Below the pieces are notes generated by a model, which was not told the origin of the DNA, ran no database searches, and worked only from the letters and a program-made list of their open reading frames with translations. From Lepidostoma basale (taxonomy: Eukaryota > Arthropoda > Insecta > Trichoptera > Lepidostomatidae), in contig JAHDVF020000449.1 in NCBI GenBank assembly GCA_022606425.2, forward strand, positions 186,001-250,000: a DNA stretch of 64,000 nt, given 5' to 3'. Positions 50,528 to 61,934 of the stretch are shown one piece after another. The position numbers and the translations under genes are program-made. Every line of letters starts with the position of its first letter. Position 1 is the stretch's first letter.

Positions 50528-51535
50528 AATGGGTGTTATTACCCATTAAATATTATATAAATATAATATTTATTGATGGAACGAAAATAAAATTAATTCA
50601 GTTAAAGTATACCAAACGGATTATTTTATGATTTACAACATATTCATAAAATAATCCTTGTGCTCAATTAAGGTTTAAGGCAATCATTAGGTTATATAAG
50701 ACTAACTTGCCATTGACACGAAGAAGAATAAATTCAAATTTTCCCCATAAGAACTTATACTTAAACACAATCAACCCAAGACAGACCCCCGCCCCCGCCC
50801 TTGCATTTATAATAATTATGCATCGCGACTGTTTAATATGCAAATCGGTGCAATTAATTTTAATATAACCGTCGGGTTTATTTTTTAGCCGCCATTTTAA
50901 TAACAACTCGCTTCACTAGGAAGGAAATGCGCAATAAATCACACAGCTATTATAGTATTAAGTTATTATTTGTAAATGCACTGATTATTTTTAAACTCTC
51001 AACTTTCATATATATTATTTTTTTGCTAACTTTCGGTAACCGTATTTTTAAAAGTATTATAAATAGATTAAAATGTATTAAGTATAATATTAATACACTT
51101 TTAATTTGTTTTAACATCACTTATTTGTTTTGGTGGATAACAAAATATATGGAGATACTCAAGATCACAAAAAACGATATGTCCAAAATAATGGATGAAT
51201 CACTTTGTTTTGGATACATGAAATGAATTAACGGAGATATCTGTAAATTAAATATTCGAAATTGATTTCAATTATTTGCAAAATTGTTACAAAAAAAAAC
51301 GAGAATACTTTGTTTGTATAATTCAATCGTCGGGCAAAATTTCGTCGTCTTGCATGACACGGTAAGGAAGTATGTCAAGATTAAAAAAAGCTACGGTACA
51401 TCTCCTGCCTATATACCTTCGGTGAAACGACTTGTAAGAATTCTTAAGATAGTCAATTCACACAATCATTATATAAGAACGAAAGTTCACGCATTCGCCA
51501 TGTCTGTCTACACGAGTTTCTTATTTTTTTCGTGT
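50528..51535. other. AT-rich stretch, nothing recognised
   Basis: Frames such as 50927-51226 are AT-rich and domain-free. A short GC-rich run at 50780-50800. Confidence 0.35.
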
Positions 51536-51539
51536 ACAA

Positions 51540-51725
51540 TGTGGCTACCAGGAAGGCCGCGTTAGAGATGGAAGGATGGCTGAACGTCATCACACCAGAA
51601 CAATTCACCATCACAAACAGGTCATACGACCTAAACCATGGGGAAGAAAAAGAACCATTGCTGCTCTTCAATCCGCTTCTTCAAGAACAGAACGGTCCAC
51701 TAAATTTCCACTCTACCAGCACAAT
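51540..51725 (+). mobile_element. LINE-N fragment
   Basis: Words ATRKAALEMEGWLNVITPEQ, FTITNRSYDLNHGEEKE, similar to the 30045-30235 copy. Confidence 0.5.
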
Positions 51726-51732
51726 TATTTTT

Positions 51733-51867
51733 CTTCTTCAGCCTTCTTCCTTCCACTGCTGGATATAGGCCTCTTCCATTGTCTTCCACTCGTCCCTGTC
51801 TTTTCTTTTCCGCATCAAGTTTGTTCCAGCTGTTCGGGCAACAATTTCTGTATATTATCCAATCTAA
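51733..51867 (-). mobile_element. LINE-F/G-like 3' fragment
   Basis: Minus strand: NSWNKLDAEKKRQGRVEDNG, RGLYPAVEGRR; CCTATATCCAGCAGTGG and GAAGGCTGAAGAAG as at the 29576 copy's end. Confidence 0.6.
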
Positions 51868-52456
51868 GGTAGTATGATAGCAGGCTCGGGAGGTATGGAG
51901 GAAGATGTAGCCAGCAGACTCAACAAGGCAAGGGGAGCTTTCGCTATGCTTCGCCCTGTATGGCGTTCCGGTATCATTTCCAGAAAGCTCAAGCTCCAAA
52001 TATTATGCAGTAGCGTTAAAAGCGTACTGCTATGCGGATGTGAGACTTGTAAATCTACTGCGGACGTTATTGGTAAACTCCAGGTGTTTATAAATAGGTG
52101 CCTTCGCTCAATATTCAAAATCTATTGGCCCCAAACAGCGTCAAATGCCGTTCCCTGGACCATGGCAGGGGAAAAGCCTATTAGAGAACAAGTCGCTATA
52201 CGCAAATGGCAGTGGATCGGTCACACTCTGAGACGGAACCCAGCCTGCATCGCTCAGGGCGACTGGTCCCCTATGGGGGGAAAGAGAAAGCGAGGCAGAC
52301 CTAGAGCCACCTGGAGAAGAGCCCTGCAGGACGAGGTTAAGGCAGCAAGCCTCACTTAGGATGATGTTAGGCATCAGGCATGCGGTAGAGTCGGGTGGAG
52401 AAGGTTCCTTGAGGCCCTATGCACCACGGAGGTGTGACAGGACAAAAAGAAGAAGA
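51868..52456 (+). mobile_element. LINE-E copy with 11-base TSD, longest copy
   Basis: A 161-codon frame: VASRLNKARGAFAMLRPVWR, KLKLQILCSSVKSVLLCGCE, VFINRCLRSIFKIYWPQ, IRKWQWIGHTLRRNPACIAQ, GGKRKRGRPRATWRRALQDE, KAASLT-stop; then DDVRHQACGRVGWRRFLEAL and GTGTGACAGGAC. Flanks ATCCAATCTAA at 51857-51867 and 52457-52467 are identical. Only an internal stop (near 52357) and one small deletion mar it. Confidence 0.92.
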
Positions 52457-52469
52457 ATCCAATCTAACC

Positions 52470-53285
52470 AGCACAGCCGTCCACGATTATGTAATAAAAT
52501 TGTAATATAAGTTTTTATTAAATTCTGACCACTATATTCGGAACATTCTTATAACCATACGTTATTTCCGGCATACATTGTATTTCCAAATCATGTCCCA
52601 CTGTAATAAATGTTAACAATATCTTATATAAATAATGGTCACACCGGACACAGGACAGTAATACGGAGACCGTATCAGCAAACGGCGACTTACGTGTTTA
52701 TGGGAGCATGTGTTTCCCCGGATAACATCTATTGTTATTTATGATATTAATCAAATTTTGTCGCCCTGTTAAGCCTGTTCGTGAGTCCATTGCTTCTGGT
52801 CATTTTGTTTTATGCGTGTTTGTGTGCCCCCTAATTCGCTCTGCGCTCCTGTGACATATCTTACGGCCACGCCGGCGGATCGGTAACGCCGAATGCCCAA
52901 TGCCTCATGTCCCACGCCCTCTGTGTGCTTATTATTGTAATGTTATGACAGTTTAGCCGGCGCGGCACAGATGGCGTTAGGTCACCTGGGTCACACACGG
53001 CGGGAATTATTATTATTTGAATCCGTCCGTTATCCGTATTAGTTCCATAGGCTTGAGCGAATTGTATGCGACCTTTAGTATCATTGTAATTTATCTCAAC
53101 TGAATTTAATATAGTTTATTTTTTGTTAAAACCCCTGTTTAAGGTTTTTATGTGGCGTATTTTTTTCGTGATGTCATTCATTATTGACTTAACCGCCCTA
53201 CCTTCAGGTAATTTCCCGAGAAACGTGCAAAAAAGCAGTTTTTTTATTAATTAAATTTAATTATATATATATATATTTTTTTAAA
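52470..53285. other. Repeat-free patch, GC-rich at 52840-52990
   Basis: CACGCCGGCGGATCGGTAAC and GCCGGCGCGGCACAGATGGC. No recognisable domain. Right end is AT-rich. Confidence 0.32.
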
Positions 53286-53291
53286 TATTAA

Positions 53292-53527
53292 AGCCGTGCC
53301 ACACTGTTTTAAACAAGCTCTCCACATCGGTCTCCACCGGCGGTTTAAAACTGTGTAGACACTTGTTTGAAACCAAAATTCGTTTGACCTTCAACAACCT
53401 TTGTGGACGGACGCGCATAGTATGCGTGTTGTAAACCGTTGTAAACACGCATTCCACATGTGGGGCTCCACATTCCACCAAGGTCACCCTTGTGGGAGGG
53501 CTTGTTTCAAACAGTGTGGCACGGCCT
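53292..53527. mobile_element. MITE-Y with TTAA flanks
   Basis: TIRs AGCCGTGCCACACTGTTT and AAACAGTGTGGCACGGCCT (about 27 bases, near-perfect); TTAA at 53288-53291 and 53528-53531. 236 bases, non-coding. The middle differs from the 258-base copies but matches 4220-4335. Confidence 0.87.
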
Positions 53528-53599
53528 TTAATGAAAAACCCTATTTTTGCGTACGCTTCTAGTACTCCTACTATTTTTGCATGTGTATTAAGTCGGTCG

Positions 53600-53870
53600 A
53601 TATTTTTTTAATGCGTTACGTGTAAATCTGCAATAATTAACCTTAAATCGTTGGCATTTAGGATGCGGTTCAGTATTCACGGCCTTTTGTTGCTTGTGGC
53701 GGGGCCAGAGGGGTGAGGGGCGGGCGGCCGGCCGCACGATACGAGGGGAGACAGGGGTAGGCTATAATATTATTATTTGGCATTGAAAACGTTTGATATG
53801 GCGAGCTTGACTCCTGGCTCCAAGGTTCCCCTCGCTCCTTGCGCCGCCGCACCCGAATAATAAATATATC
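53600..53870. other. Repeat-free GC-rich patch
   Basis: GGGGCGGGCGGCCGGCCGCA and GCGCCGCCGCACCCGAATAA. No domain recognised. Confidence 0.32.
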
Positions 53871-54125
53871 ACTTCAAATTTGGAATGCCAACTGAATAGG
53901 GCTATGTGTCATACCCGCTCTTGATAGACTGCACGACAGAATGTCGGACGGTTTGTCGATAAACTGAAATATGTCAGAGTTTCGTTGCCTATATAACACG
54001 CCAGAAGCGGCTTGGTTACGTAAACTTCCATGGAACTTTAAGGAATAGGGGATGATTTACAGTACCAACCATTTTTTTGTACAAATTTTTATTATTATTT
54101 TTTTTACTTGATATAGTACTAACTA

Positions 54126-54510
54126 TCTAACTAACTAAATAACCATCACGCCTTCTCCCCGAAGGGATAGGCAGAAATAATGGACTGCCATACTTTTCTT
54201 TCCTTCCCTTCTCTCGCTTCCTTAACATTCATAATTTTTTTCAAATCAAATCAGTTTATTTTCTCAAAAGATATTACAAAAAAAGTTTAAGACATCTATT
54301 GAGAAAAGGTAAAATATTATATATAATACCAGGAACGCATGAGAGATGGTTCGACATTTGGAATACAATATACTCTCCAAAGTCAAGAAAGAGTATTTGT
54401 CTTCCGAACGTACCTTCACGAATATGAAAGACATCGATCTCCGAAGCGGTTATGTTCAGCAGTTGGATTGCTCTCCCCACCGGCATCACCAGAGGCAGGT
54501 TGGTTCTGCA
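54126..54510 (-). mobile_element. LINE-A 3' end with LINE-B inserted
   Basis: 54126-54232 LINE-A tail and C-terminus (minus) up to AACATTCAT; 54233-54510 LINE-B (minus: RTNLPLVMPVGRAIQLLN, ASEIDVFHIRE, and a 3' UTR ending GATTTGATTTGA). LINE-A resumes at 54511 (CATGCACGCGCGTCGATTTC), so LINE-B inserted into LINE-A with loss of about 9 bases. Confidence 0.8.
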
Positions 54511-54885
54511 TGCACGCGCGTCGATTTCTCTGACTCCTCACATGGCCGACATTCAATATTTGATTTACTTGATCGTGCCAAGTTTTCCTCGGTCTTCCTC
54601 TATTTCTGGTTCCATTTACATCGTTATCATATATATTTTTACAATTCTTTCTTCATTCGTTCTTTCCATATCTCCAAATCTATCTTTTATTATTTTGTTT
54701 ATAACACCATCATTCGCACCGCGTTCATTTCGTATATTTTCATTCGACACTCTATCATACACAGATTTTTTTTTCTAGCGCCAACCCTTGTGTATGGAAG
54801 TGAAGCTTAGAGCTAGCAAAAAAAGGTTGAAAGTAGGACAAATGCCGTATAAATGAGATCACCGAGAATAATGTGTGGGAAATTA
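54511..54885. mobile_element. LINE-A with inverted 5' segment
   Basis: 54511-54777 is minus-strand LINE-A up to the SVYDRVSNENI region. 54778-54885 is plus-strand LINE-A carrying the segment that lies just upstream in the intact element (PTLVYGSEA, then RTNAV.MRSPRIMCGK). The layout fits twin priming. Confidence 0.8.
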
Positions 54886-55285
54886 ACTCTTACACAACAA
54901 ATAACCTCCTTGAAATTAATATACTTTTATTTTTATTTCCGTATATTTTCTAGAGAATTTTCCCTTGCTTTATAATAAATTTCGCCGAAGTTTTTATTTT
55001 CTCTTTTCCGACTGCAAATTACGTCATGAATTTAAATATGTATTTTTTTATTTACATTCCTCCCCCCTTTCTGCCCCTGTGCGCACACGTTATCAACTGT
55101 CACAAAATTTGCCCTAAATTTCCCAGTGGATATCATTATAAAAATAAAATATGAATTGCTCCCGCTTTTCTCGCGCCTTTGAATATCGCGTATGCTTAGT
55201 TCCTACTGAATTTCAGAATCTTACCCCATTCTATGAACTTGTGCTCGGCAATAAAATAATCTTCCTAGATGCTAGTCAAATGATA
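54886..55285. other. AT-rich stretch, nothing recognised
   Basis: Mixed AT-rich DNA, slightly GC-richer near 55160-55200. No exon-like segment. Confidence 0.35.
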
Positions 55286-55289
55286 ATTA

Positions 55290-55600
55290 TGTAATTAATA
55301 CGGATGAAAACGTCTGCTTTTAGAAGTTTCAATTTATGGGGATGACATTTTTCGTCATTCATTCAAATGTTCTTCTTCTTCTTCTTATTCACTTTTGATA
55401 GACTCGGGAGTCTGTTATTTCAGGCGGGTCCTCTTGAGACGCTGAACTCCAGCCTTCTCTCCACGCAGGTGTGATGTCAACATCACTTGATGATGTCAAC
55501 ATAGGTTGGCGAAACAGCTGTCGCGTAAAATAAAAATACAATTGTGATACATAGAACAAAGTTTTTCAATTTAACAGTTTATTATCTTATATTCCTAAAG
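55290..55600 (+). repeat. HH1 half, LINE 3' scrap and HH2
   Basis: HH1 arm at 55296-55365 (ATACGGATGAAAACGTCTGC). 55373-55480 has a TTCTTCTTCTTCTTATTC run, probably a LINE 3' end on the minus strand. HH2 from 55486. Confidence 0.6.
55486..55527 (+). ncRNA. HH2 hammerhead-ribozyme-like motif, C3 changed
   Basis: TTGATGA, extra T, stem II GTCAAC/GTTGGC with loop ATAG, GAAAC, AGCT, GTC, GCG. C3 of the core is T. Confidence 0.5.
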
Positions 55601-55725
55601 TCGAACCATCTCTCATACACTTTTGTGATATTATATATTATATTTTACCTATTCTCAATAGAACCCTTAAAAAATATATTTAATATTTGTTTGTAATATC
55701 TTTTGATAAAATAAGGTTATCTGAT
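55600..55725 (+). mobile_element. LINE-B 3' UTR fragment
   Basis: GTCGAACCATCTCTCATACA ... TTTTACCTATTCTCAATAG ... ATCTTTTGATAAAATAAGGT, mirroring 54245-54360. Confidence 0.6.
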
Positions 55726-55861
55726 AATTAAATTTATTTTTCTTATTATTAAAATATATTTATTATCGAATCCTGAATACTTTGATTTGATTTGGATTTA
55801 AATACTTTCCATTCGCGTCATTTAAAGCTTTAGGTATTATTCTGTATATTGTATTATATAC

Positions 55862-56553
55862 CATTGGTTTCCAATCATTTCTGGGCCTCCGCCCCCTTAA
55901 GAAAAATAAACGTTTAACGCGCCCTTCCCATAAAAGTTATTCGAAATATGGGAAAATGATTACAATACATACAATAACAAAATAAACCAATATTTAAGTT
56001 TAATTTTTCTTTATTAGTACCTACGTGATAGGCGTTTTTTTTTTGTCTTTTTATGCTATATTTTTTTATCAGCCATCGCTATCTATTTTTTCTTGGTCTT
56101 GTACTTTTTATTTTTATTTATTTATTTAATAAAGTTGTAAAAAATTACAGAAACATTTTACAACTTATTAAACATTTTATAAACAATTACTAATATAAAT
56201 AACACAAATGAAAAAAAAAAACAACAGCTTTAAACATCGGTACTTATAAAACAACATTTTATAAACAATTAATAATATAAAAAAATACAAATGAAAAAAA
56301 AAAAAAAACTTAAAAACATCGGTACTTACAAACACTTTAAACATCGGTACTTACAAACACTTTAAACATCGGTACTTATAAAAACAACATTTTATAAACA
56401 ATTAATAATATTAAAAAAACACAAATTAAAAAAAAACAAAAACCTTAAAAACATCGGTACTTACAACAACTTTAAACATCGGTACTTATACTGCCCCCCT
56501 GAATGTCTCAGACGCCCACAAGGGGGCGTTATCGCACACTTTGAGAACCTAGG
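55862..56553. mobile_element. hAT-like non-autonomous element
   Basis: Ends CATTGGTTTCCAATCATTTC and ACACTTTGAGAACCTAGG, with sub-terminal GCCTCCGCCCCCTTAAG and CCACAAGGGGGCGTTATCGC. Flanks TTATATAC (55854-55861) and TTGTAGAC (56554-56561) agree at 6 of 8 bases. Only ~690 bases, no transposase. Confidence 0.65.
56155..56495. repeat. Tandem repeats inside the hAT-like element
   Basis: Three or four imperfect units of AAACATCGGTACTTATAAAA, AACATTTTATAAACAATTAA, TAATAT and an A-run, unit about 80 bases, plus short extra copies of TTTAAACATCGGTACTTA. Confidence 0.88.
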
Positions 56554-56561
56554 TTGTAGAC

Positions 56562-57110
56562 GAACAATTACGAAGATTCAATATTGATATTAATGTGCGG
56601 ATCACAGAATTATATTAGTGAAAATAAACTATTGTAAATTTCAAATGTATTCTTACAAATTACTCTAAGAAAGTTCGTAACATCTTTCCAGGCTTTCTTG
56701 GGCCCCACGCCCCCGCGCGCGCTCGCCGGATGATCGGTCCCCAGTAAAAAAGTTAGATAGCTTCATAATGTAGCTCGGTAAATGAGTCCTCCCCCCCCCT
56801 CCCGGTCTCCCTTCCCCCCATCCCGTCACAGCTCCCCCCACTCACATTTGATAGACACTGATAACCGGGATGGATGATCATAAAAGTAAATTAAGTGAAG
56901 AATACCGAAACGGAAACTGCCTGTTCATTTTTGTTCACTCTACGCGTGGAGTTGGCTCTTTGTAAATTACGGACGTTTTTAGATTGTTGTTAACTTCACT
57001 CGGGTTACACGATTGCTTGCATCACTTTTTTTTTCAAAAATTGTTTGATTACTTTTTAATGAAACTTGTTTTTCTGTATTATCATTATAGTCTATTGTTT
57101 GATTGAATAT
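56562..57110. other. Unassigned, GC-rich at 56690-56890
   Basis: CCCCACGCCCCCGCGCGCGC and a CCCCCCCCCTCCCGGTCTCC run. No domain. Confidence 0.32.
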
Positions 57111-57117
57111 ATTTTCA

Positions 57118-57350
57118 TGAATCAATTGTATCTCAATAGAGACGAAGATGCAAAACAGAATATGGTTATCGAGGTGTTTACAGGACTTATGACCTGTCAT
57201 TGGTTGGGTTAAGCGCACGCTTTATGTAACACAACATTCCCCATTCCACCTTTTTTCTTATGACCACCATGTCTGACAAATTTTGGAAGTTGTATATATG
57301 TCAATCTGCAACACCACCCTTTGCATGGTAGTTTATTCAATCTACGAATT
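57118..57350 (+). mobile_element. FB1 element, one arm
   Basis: AATTGTATCTCAATAGAGAC, AGGACTTATGACCTGTCATT, GGTAGTTTATTCAATCTACG. The other end is missing. Confidence 0.78.
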
Positions 57351-57427
57351 CTCTGAATATATTTTATCATTATTATTATTTTGATGACTTATTTTTTAAG
57401 TGCGCCGTTTTGTAAAATCAATTACTC

Positions 57428-57775
57428 CAAGGGCGAATATGTGGATACTCTGTGTATGATAGAGTGTCGAATGAAAATATAAGAAGTGAATGCGGTGCGA
57501 ATGATGGTGTTATGAACATAATAATGAAAGGATCATTAAGATGGTTTGGACACATGGAAAGAATGAATGAAGAAAGAATGGTAAAAAATTATATGTTAAC
57601 GATGTAAATGGAACCGGAAATAGAGGAAGACTGAGGAAAACGTGGCACGATCAAATAAATCAAATATTCAATATATGATCAAATAAATAAAATATGTAAG
57701 GAAAGAAAAGTGTGGCAGTCCATTCTTTCTGTCTACCCCTTTGGAGAGTCGGCGTGATGGTTAGTTAGGTAGTTA
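57428..57775 (+). mobile_element. LINE-A fragment, decayed
   Basis: YSVYDRVSNENIRSECGAND, SLRWFGHMERMNEERM, frameshift, KTWHDQINQIFN then a deletion to CKERKVWQSILSVYPFGESA-stop, GTTAGTTAGGTAGTTAG. Confidence 0.83.
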
Positions 57776-57804
57776 GTTATGTTTAAATTTTTATTATTTT
57801 AACA

Positions 57805-57995
57805 CTATTGTTTCTGAAACATTGATGTAAAACCCGAATGAAAACATCTGTTTTGTAGAACTTCTATTATATTATATGGGAATGACATGTTTCACTTTTC
57901 TAAGGATTATCAAAGGCGAAACACGTCACACAAAATATAATAAATTATCTAGAAAAGAAACGTTTTTATTTGTATTAATTATTTAACTATGTTAA
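57805..57995. repeat. HH1 palindromic repeat
   Basis: AATGAAAACATCTGTTTTGT and mirror AGAAACGTTTTTATTTGTAT; minus centre GACATGTTTCACTTTTCTAA GG; plus GGCGAAACACGTC. Confidence 0.68.
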
Positions 57996-58122
57996 TGTAA
58001 TATTGTATTATATTATATTTGTCAACATATTATTATACTTTATACGCTTACAATTTTTCCTGTGATATTGGCAAATTTAGATATTTTTTGTAAAAACGGT
58101 GAATCTCCGTTTTGCGAATTTA

Positions 58123-58265
58123 ACTAACTAACTAACCATCACGCCGTCTCCCCGAAGGGGGTAGGCAAAAAGAATGGACTGCCACACTTTAACCGATGCG
58201 GCACTCCATCCTTCTCTTTTCGCCTCCGCGAGAGACGCGGTGTGATGGGTTGCAAAACTCATCGC
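58123..58265 (-). mobile_element. SINE-like A3 unit
   Basis: CTAACTAACTAACC, CATCACGCCGTCTCCCCGAA, LINE-A terminal bases, then ACTTTAACCGATGCGGCACT, CCATCCTTCTCTTTTCGCCT and GAGACGCGGTGTGATGGGTT GC. The junction at 58190 is the same as in the 22204 and 44990 copies. Confidence 0.78.
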
Positions 58266-58490
58266 GACCAATAGGCATCTTCTGCAATATGTTTAATGTA
58301 AATATAAATTAAATATATATTTTTGTTAATGTCTTGATAAATTTAAATAGTTAATTCAGAATAAACCTTGCAATACCTACAATTTTTAGTACCACATTTT
58401 GATTTCTCTAAAATACAATTTATGGTTGTGGTGGCTGAAACCTGCCAAAAATTCGACAAATTGCGAATTTAATATAGCGGCAAACGTACG
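58266..58490. other. Unassigned AT-rich sequence
   Basis: Nothing recognised. Confidence 0.3.
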
Positions 58491-58494
58491 TTTA

Positions 58495-58725
58495 TAAAAC
58501 ATTTTAAATGTATACAATTTCTTGTATACAAATACTGGATTTTACCCATTGCGGATAATTTTTTTTTTATAAGGATTAATTGTATCTCAATAGAGACGAA
58601 GATGTGCTTTGTGGGAACAGAATATGGTGGCCGAGGCGCTTACAGGACTTATGACCTGTCATTGGTTGGGTTGAGCGATCGCTTTATGTTTAATAACATT
58701 CCCCATTCCGCCCTTCGTACGTACG
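58495..58725 (+). mobile_element. FB1 element, left end
   Basis: TGTATACAAATACTGGATTT, TACCCATTGCGG, AATTGTATCTCAATAGAGAC, ACTTATGACCTGTCATTGGT. Includes the outermost arm. Confidence 0.8.
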
Positions 58726-58867
58726 TTTATAGTATATATTTTTTTCTTGTACACTTGACAGGAGTGACATGATTATCTTTGCGAGAACTACGCTATTTAT
58801 TTTTCCTTTTCACAAATTAAACCATCTGAGTGGTGATCTTTTCAGTGTATTTTTCATAAAATTTTCA

Positions 58868-58958
58868 CGCGTCCCGCTTTCTCATTAACACGCTTTACTT
58901 CCATATATCAGGGTCTGTACGTATACACCATTGTGCACCGCCATCTTAGTTCGAATAT
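58868..58958 (-). mobile_element. LINE-A short fragment
   Basis: CTTTACTTCCATATATCAGG GT ... CCATTGTGCACCGCCATCTT, the MAVHNGV...TL.YGSK region of LINE-A. Confidence 0.62.
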
Positions 58959-59089
58959 TTAAATTTGAAAATGATCAATTAGAATAAATTCGTATTCCTA
59001 CGCATTTAAGCCGCAATAAATCTATTTTAATACATTCCGGAATTGTTTGATAACATCGATATTAATTTATTATCGTCTTTTACCAATTG

Positions 59090-59275
59090 TACTTTTGAAA
59101 TTATCTCCTTTCCGGATTAGATGGAAGTTGGAAACAAGCAATTAATATTGGCGGCCGCATCAGGGGGTTGAAACGGGGGTATTATGCCGCCCTCACACTG
59201 AATTCATTGTAACGTTTCACATCAGAGAAGCAGTGCGTTTGTATATCGTGTGACTCTTGATAGTTTGGGAATTAA
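59090..59275. other. Repeat-free GC-richer patch
   Basis: AATATTGGCGGCCGCATCAG and TATTATGCCGCCCTCACACT. No domain. Confidence 0.3.
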
Positions 59276-59329
59276 TTTTGATAGTATTAACGTGATTCGC
59301 TCTATATCGCACATAAAAATTTAGGACCT

Positions 59330-59405
59330 TTGAATAAACCCTAAATTCTCACTCGCCCTCTTCGGAGGAGCACTCCGGGCCACACATCTAGTGCATAAAA
59401 CAACT
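59330..59405 (+). mobile_element. LINE-C 3' end fragment
   Basis: CTCGCCCTCTTCGGAGGAGC ACTCCGGGCCACACATCTAG, the mirror of 4038-4130. Confidence 0.62.
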
Positions 59406-59695
59406 ACCAAATCGCATTTGAGCTATCTGTATCCCTGTAAGCCAGAAGATCCAAGTCCAAGCTCCAAAAAGAAAGATCCCACCAACCATGATAATCACAC
59501 ACTTCGTGTAAATGTTGTGAAAAAGTATATTTCCGTGGCTAGTGAGAAGAAAGGGAGAAGAAGACCCCATACTCCATAGCTGACGAATGCGCAGAGGAAC
59601 ATGAGGACCCTAGGCCTTAACGGAGATGCCTACCAGCGAAACACCTGCCACAAAACGATTAAAAAATCCGACTCGAGTAAACGAAGAAATAAGAC
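59406..59695. other. Unassigned; possible LINE-C-associated sequence
   Basis: A short frame (PCKPEDPSPSSKKKDPTNHD) follows directly after LINE-C sequence. It has no recognised domain, and I do not call it a gene. Confidence 0.3.
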
Positions 59696-59696
59696 T

Positions 59697-59925
59697 AACT
59701 AACTAACTAACCATCACGCCGTCTCGCCGAAAGAGTAGACGGAAAGAATGGACTGCCACACTTTAATAGGCATCTCCCGCGCACACTTCGATCGTCCAAC
59801 GTCCACAAAATAAATCTAAAACAAATTTAAAAAAAAAAACATAATTAATAACATAATGTTCTTTTAGATGGTGCACTTGTCGTCAGCTGGACGATCCGGA
59901 CATTTGTGTTTATTTAATTTATCAT
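59697..59925 (-). mobile_element. SINE-like A3 unit, interrupted
   Basis: CTAACTAACTAACC, CATCACGCCGTCTCGCCGAA, LINE-A terminal bases and ACTTTAAT, then a foreign stretch and GATGGTGCACTTGTCGTCAG CTGGACGATCCGG, which recurs at 40545-40580. Confidence 0.6.
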
Positions 59926-59929
59926 CCAC

Positions 59930-60985
59930 GTATCCACCGTTTTTTTTAATTAACTGTAAATTAGGCACTTAAAACAATTCAACACTAGCAAAAACTTAAA
60001 AATATTATTGAAGTATTTATTTAATTGTCATTAGAACAAAAGAAAAAAAAAATTTTACACCTGTCAAATTTCTTTTTATAAACGAAAAAACTTATATAAT
60101 TTTAACATCAAAAGAGTACAAACGTATTTCGTGTCACAACTAACTATTATAAAGTGCGGCAACAACCAAATCGACTAAAGCAATTCACTTATACACGAAA
60201 TATCTCCAAATTTGCGGGAGCACCACATGAACCAAACCAAATGTTCAAAATCAGCCAATGACATCTAAGGAAATGACAAGAAATAAGTGTTTAATTAAAA
60301 ATCGGAGATCGATCGCTAACACAAACAAACGTGTCGCGTGTGATTGTCTAACTCTTTATCTATACGTCTCAATCGTGCAACATCTATTCGTATTCGCGAA
60401 AGCGGGAAACGAATTTCGGATGTCGCATCTGGTGTGAGGCCGGCCTTCTCCAAGACATCGAGCCTCTCTCGAGAGATTTTCACGTTTAACTGAAATACCT
60501 CTCTTCCAAGAAGCCAATCTATATCCTTTTCATTTGATTTTCGTTTCTTAATAATTAATTACCTTATCTCAGCCAATGTTTATACGTATTAACTGGGTTA
60601 CGTAAAAGATTATTTACTGATATTTAATATTAGATGAATTCAAGGAACATGTTCAGTTTATTTATTTAAGAAAATATTCATTATATATTATATTATACCG
60701 GAAATAATTTTATTCTCGAAAAGTATTATAAATATAAATAAATAGAATATTGCAAAATCGACTTTGATTTCTGCATTATTGTTTATACCATTATGTTAAA
60801 AATATTGTTAAAGCTTACTTAAAATCGACCTTTAATTCAGTGGAATGTTTTTTACAAATTATGTGAACAAGGGATTTTCTATTACATTGTTTGGTAATTG
60901 GAAACATATAAAATTTATTTTTTTGGTCTCATTTTGTAGAAAGAGCATAGATTTAGTTCTCTCAATATTCATAGATTATATTATA
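59930..60985. other. Unassigned; GC-richer at 60300-60600
   Basis: AT-rich flanks. The core has ACAAACGTGTCGCGTGTGAT and GAGGCCGGCCTTCTCCAAGA, repeat-free. No domain. Confidence 0.32.
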
Positions 60986-60994
60986 ATACTTAGA

Positions 60995-61460
60995 GAAGAA
61001 GGATGATACTGGCAGAAGAAGGATGAGAGCAGAATAAATGCGGTAGGGATAAGGTCCCTAAGACGTATGTGTGGTAGAATATACGAAAGAATCTCAAATG
61101 CTGATATGAGAAAGGAATGTAGAGCGGAAGAAGGTATTATGAACAAAATTATGAAAGGATCGCTGCGTTGGTTCGGACATATGGAGCACATGGATGAAGA
61201 AATAATGGTAAGAAAGTATACATTAATGATGTAAATGGAGTCCGTAGTCGAGGCAGACCGAGGGAAACATGGCATGATCAATTTAATCAAATTTAAAAGA
61301 TTGGTCATGGTAGAAGTCGGAAGAATCGACGTGCGTGTATGACTCGCTGTATGAAAGTGGAGGAAGCTAGAGAGGTGTGCCAAGATAGAGTAGTGTGTCA
61401 TTTCATTCTCTCTGCCTACCCCTACGGGGTAAAGGCGTGATAGTTTGTTGTTGTTGTTAG
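60995..61460 (+). mobile_element. LINE-A fragment, TTG tail
   Basis: YWQKKDESRINAVGIRSLRR, MCGRIYERISNADMRKECRA, EEGIMNKIMKGSLRWFGHME, then frameshifts in the VRKYT and RPRETWHDQFN region, RRACMTRCMKVEEAREVCQD, YPYGVKA-stop, TTGTTGTTG tail. Confidence 0.87.
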
Positions 61461-61589
61461 GAATATATACTTAATGTTATTATTATGATAATTATTTTTC
61501 TCATAATATTTTTATATTATTGGTACACAAAGATTCTAATACTCGTATACTCGTATATCAATAATGTTTACTTATAAAAATAAGTAACC

Positions 61590-61925
61590 AATAAAAGAAA
61601 ATCTCACGATCTGTTTATGCAGGATATCATCTTTCTTCCTGCGATGATGACGACTAACCTTCTCTCCATCTCTTTGGCGATCGACGACCCTCTGCAATCT
61701 CGTGCATCACGATCTTAGGAATCCTCGCTGGATCCATCCTCTCGATGTTGTCCCTCCTGAAACGTCTTCTCGTCCTATTCCATCTAACTACGCCATCAAT
61801 TTTGCAGAATCTGCGAATTTCTTCTTTGGGTATCCTGTCTCTAAGGGTTCTCCACCCGATAGGTCTAAATGTTTTCATTTCTGATACTCTTACGAGATTT
61901 TTAGTTCTGACAGTGTCTGCTCTTG
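61590..61925 (-). mobile_element. LINE-H fragment, long open frame
   Basis: Minus strand: ARADTVRTKNLVRVSEMKTF, RPIGWRTLRDRIPKEEIRRF, CKIDGVVRWNRTRRRFRRDN, IERMDPARIPKIVMHEIAEG, RRSPKRWREG-stop. One continuous frame from about 61960, whose first residues come from HH2 sequence. Confidence 0.87.
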
Positions 61926-61934
61926 CTTTTAAAA

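Noticed and set aside
50927..51226. Lys/Ile-rich membrane-like frame
   Set aside because: Typical composition artefact of AT-rich DNA.
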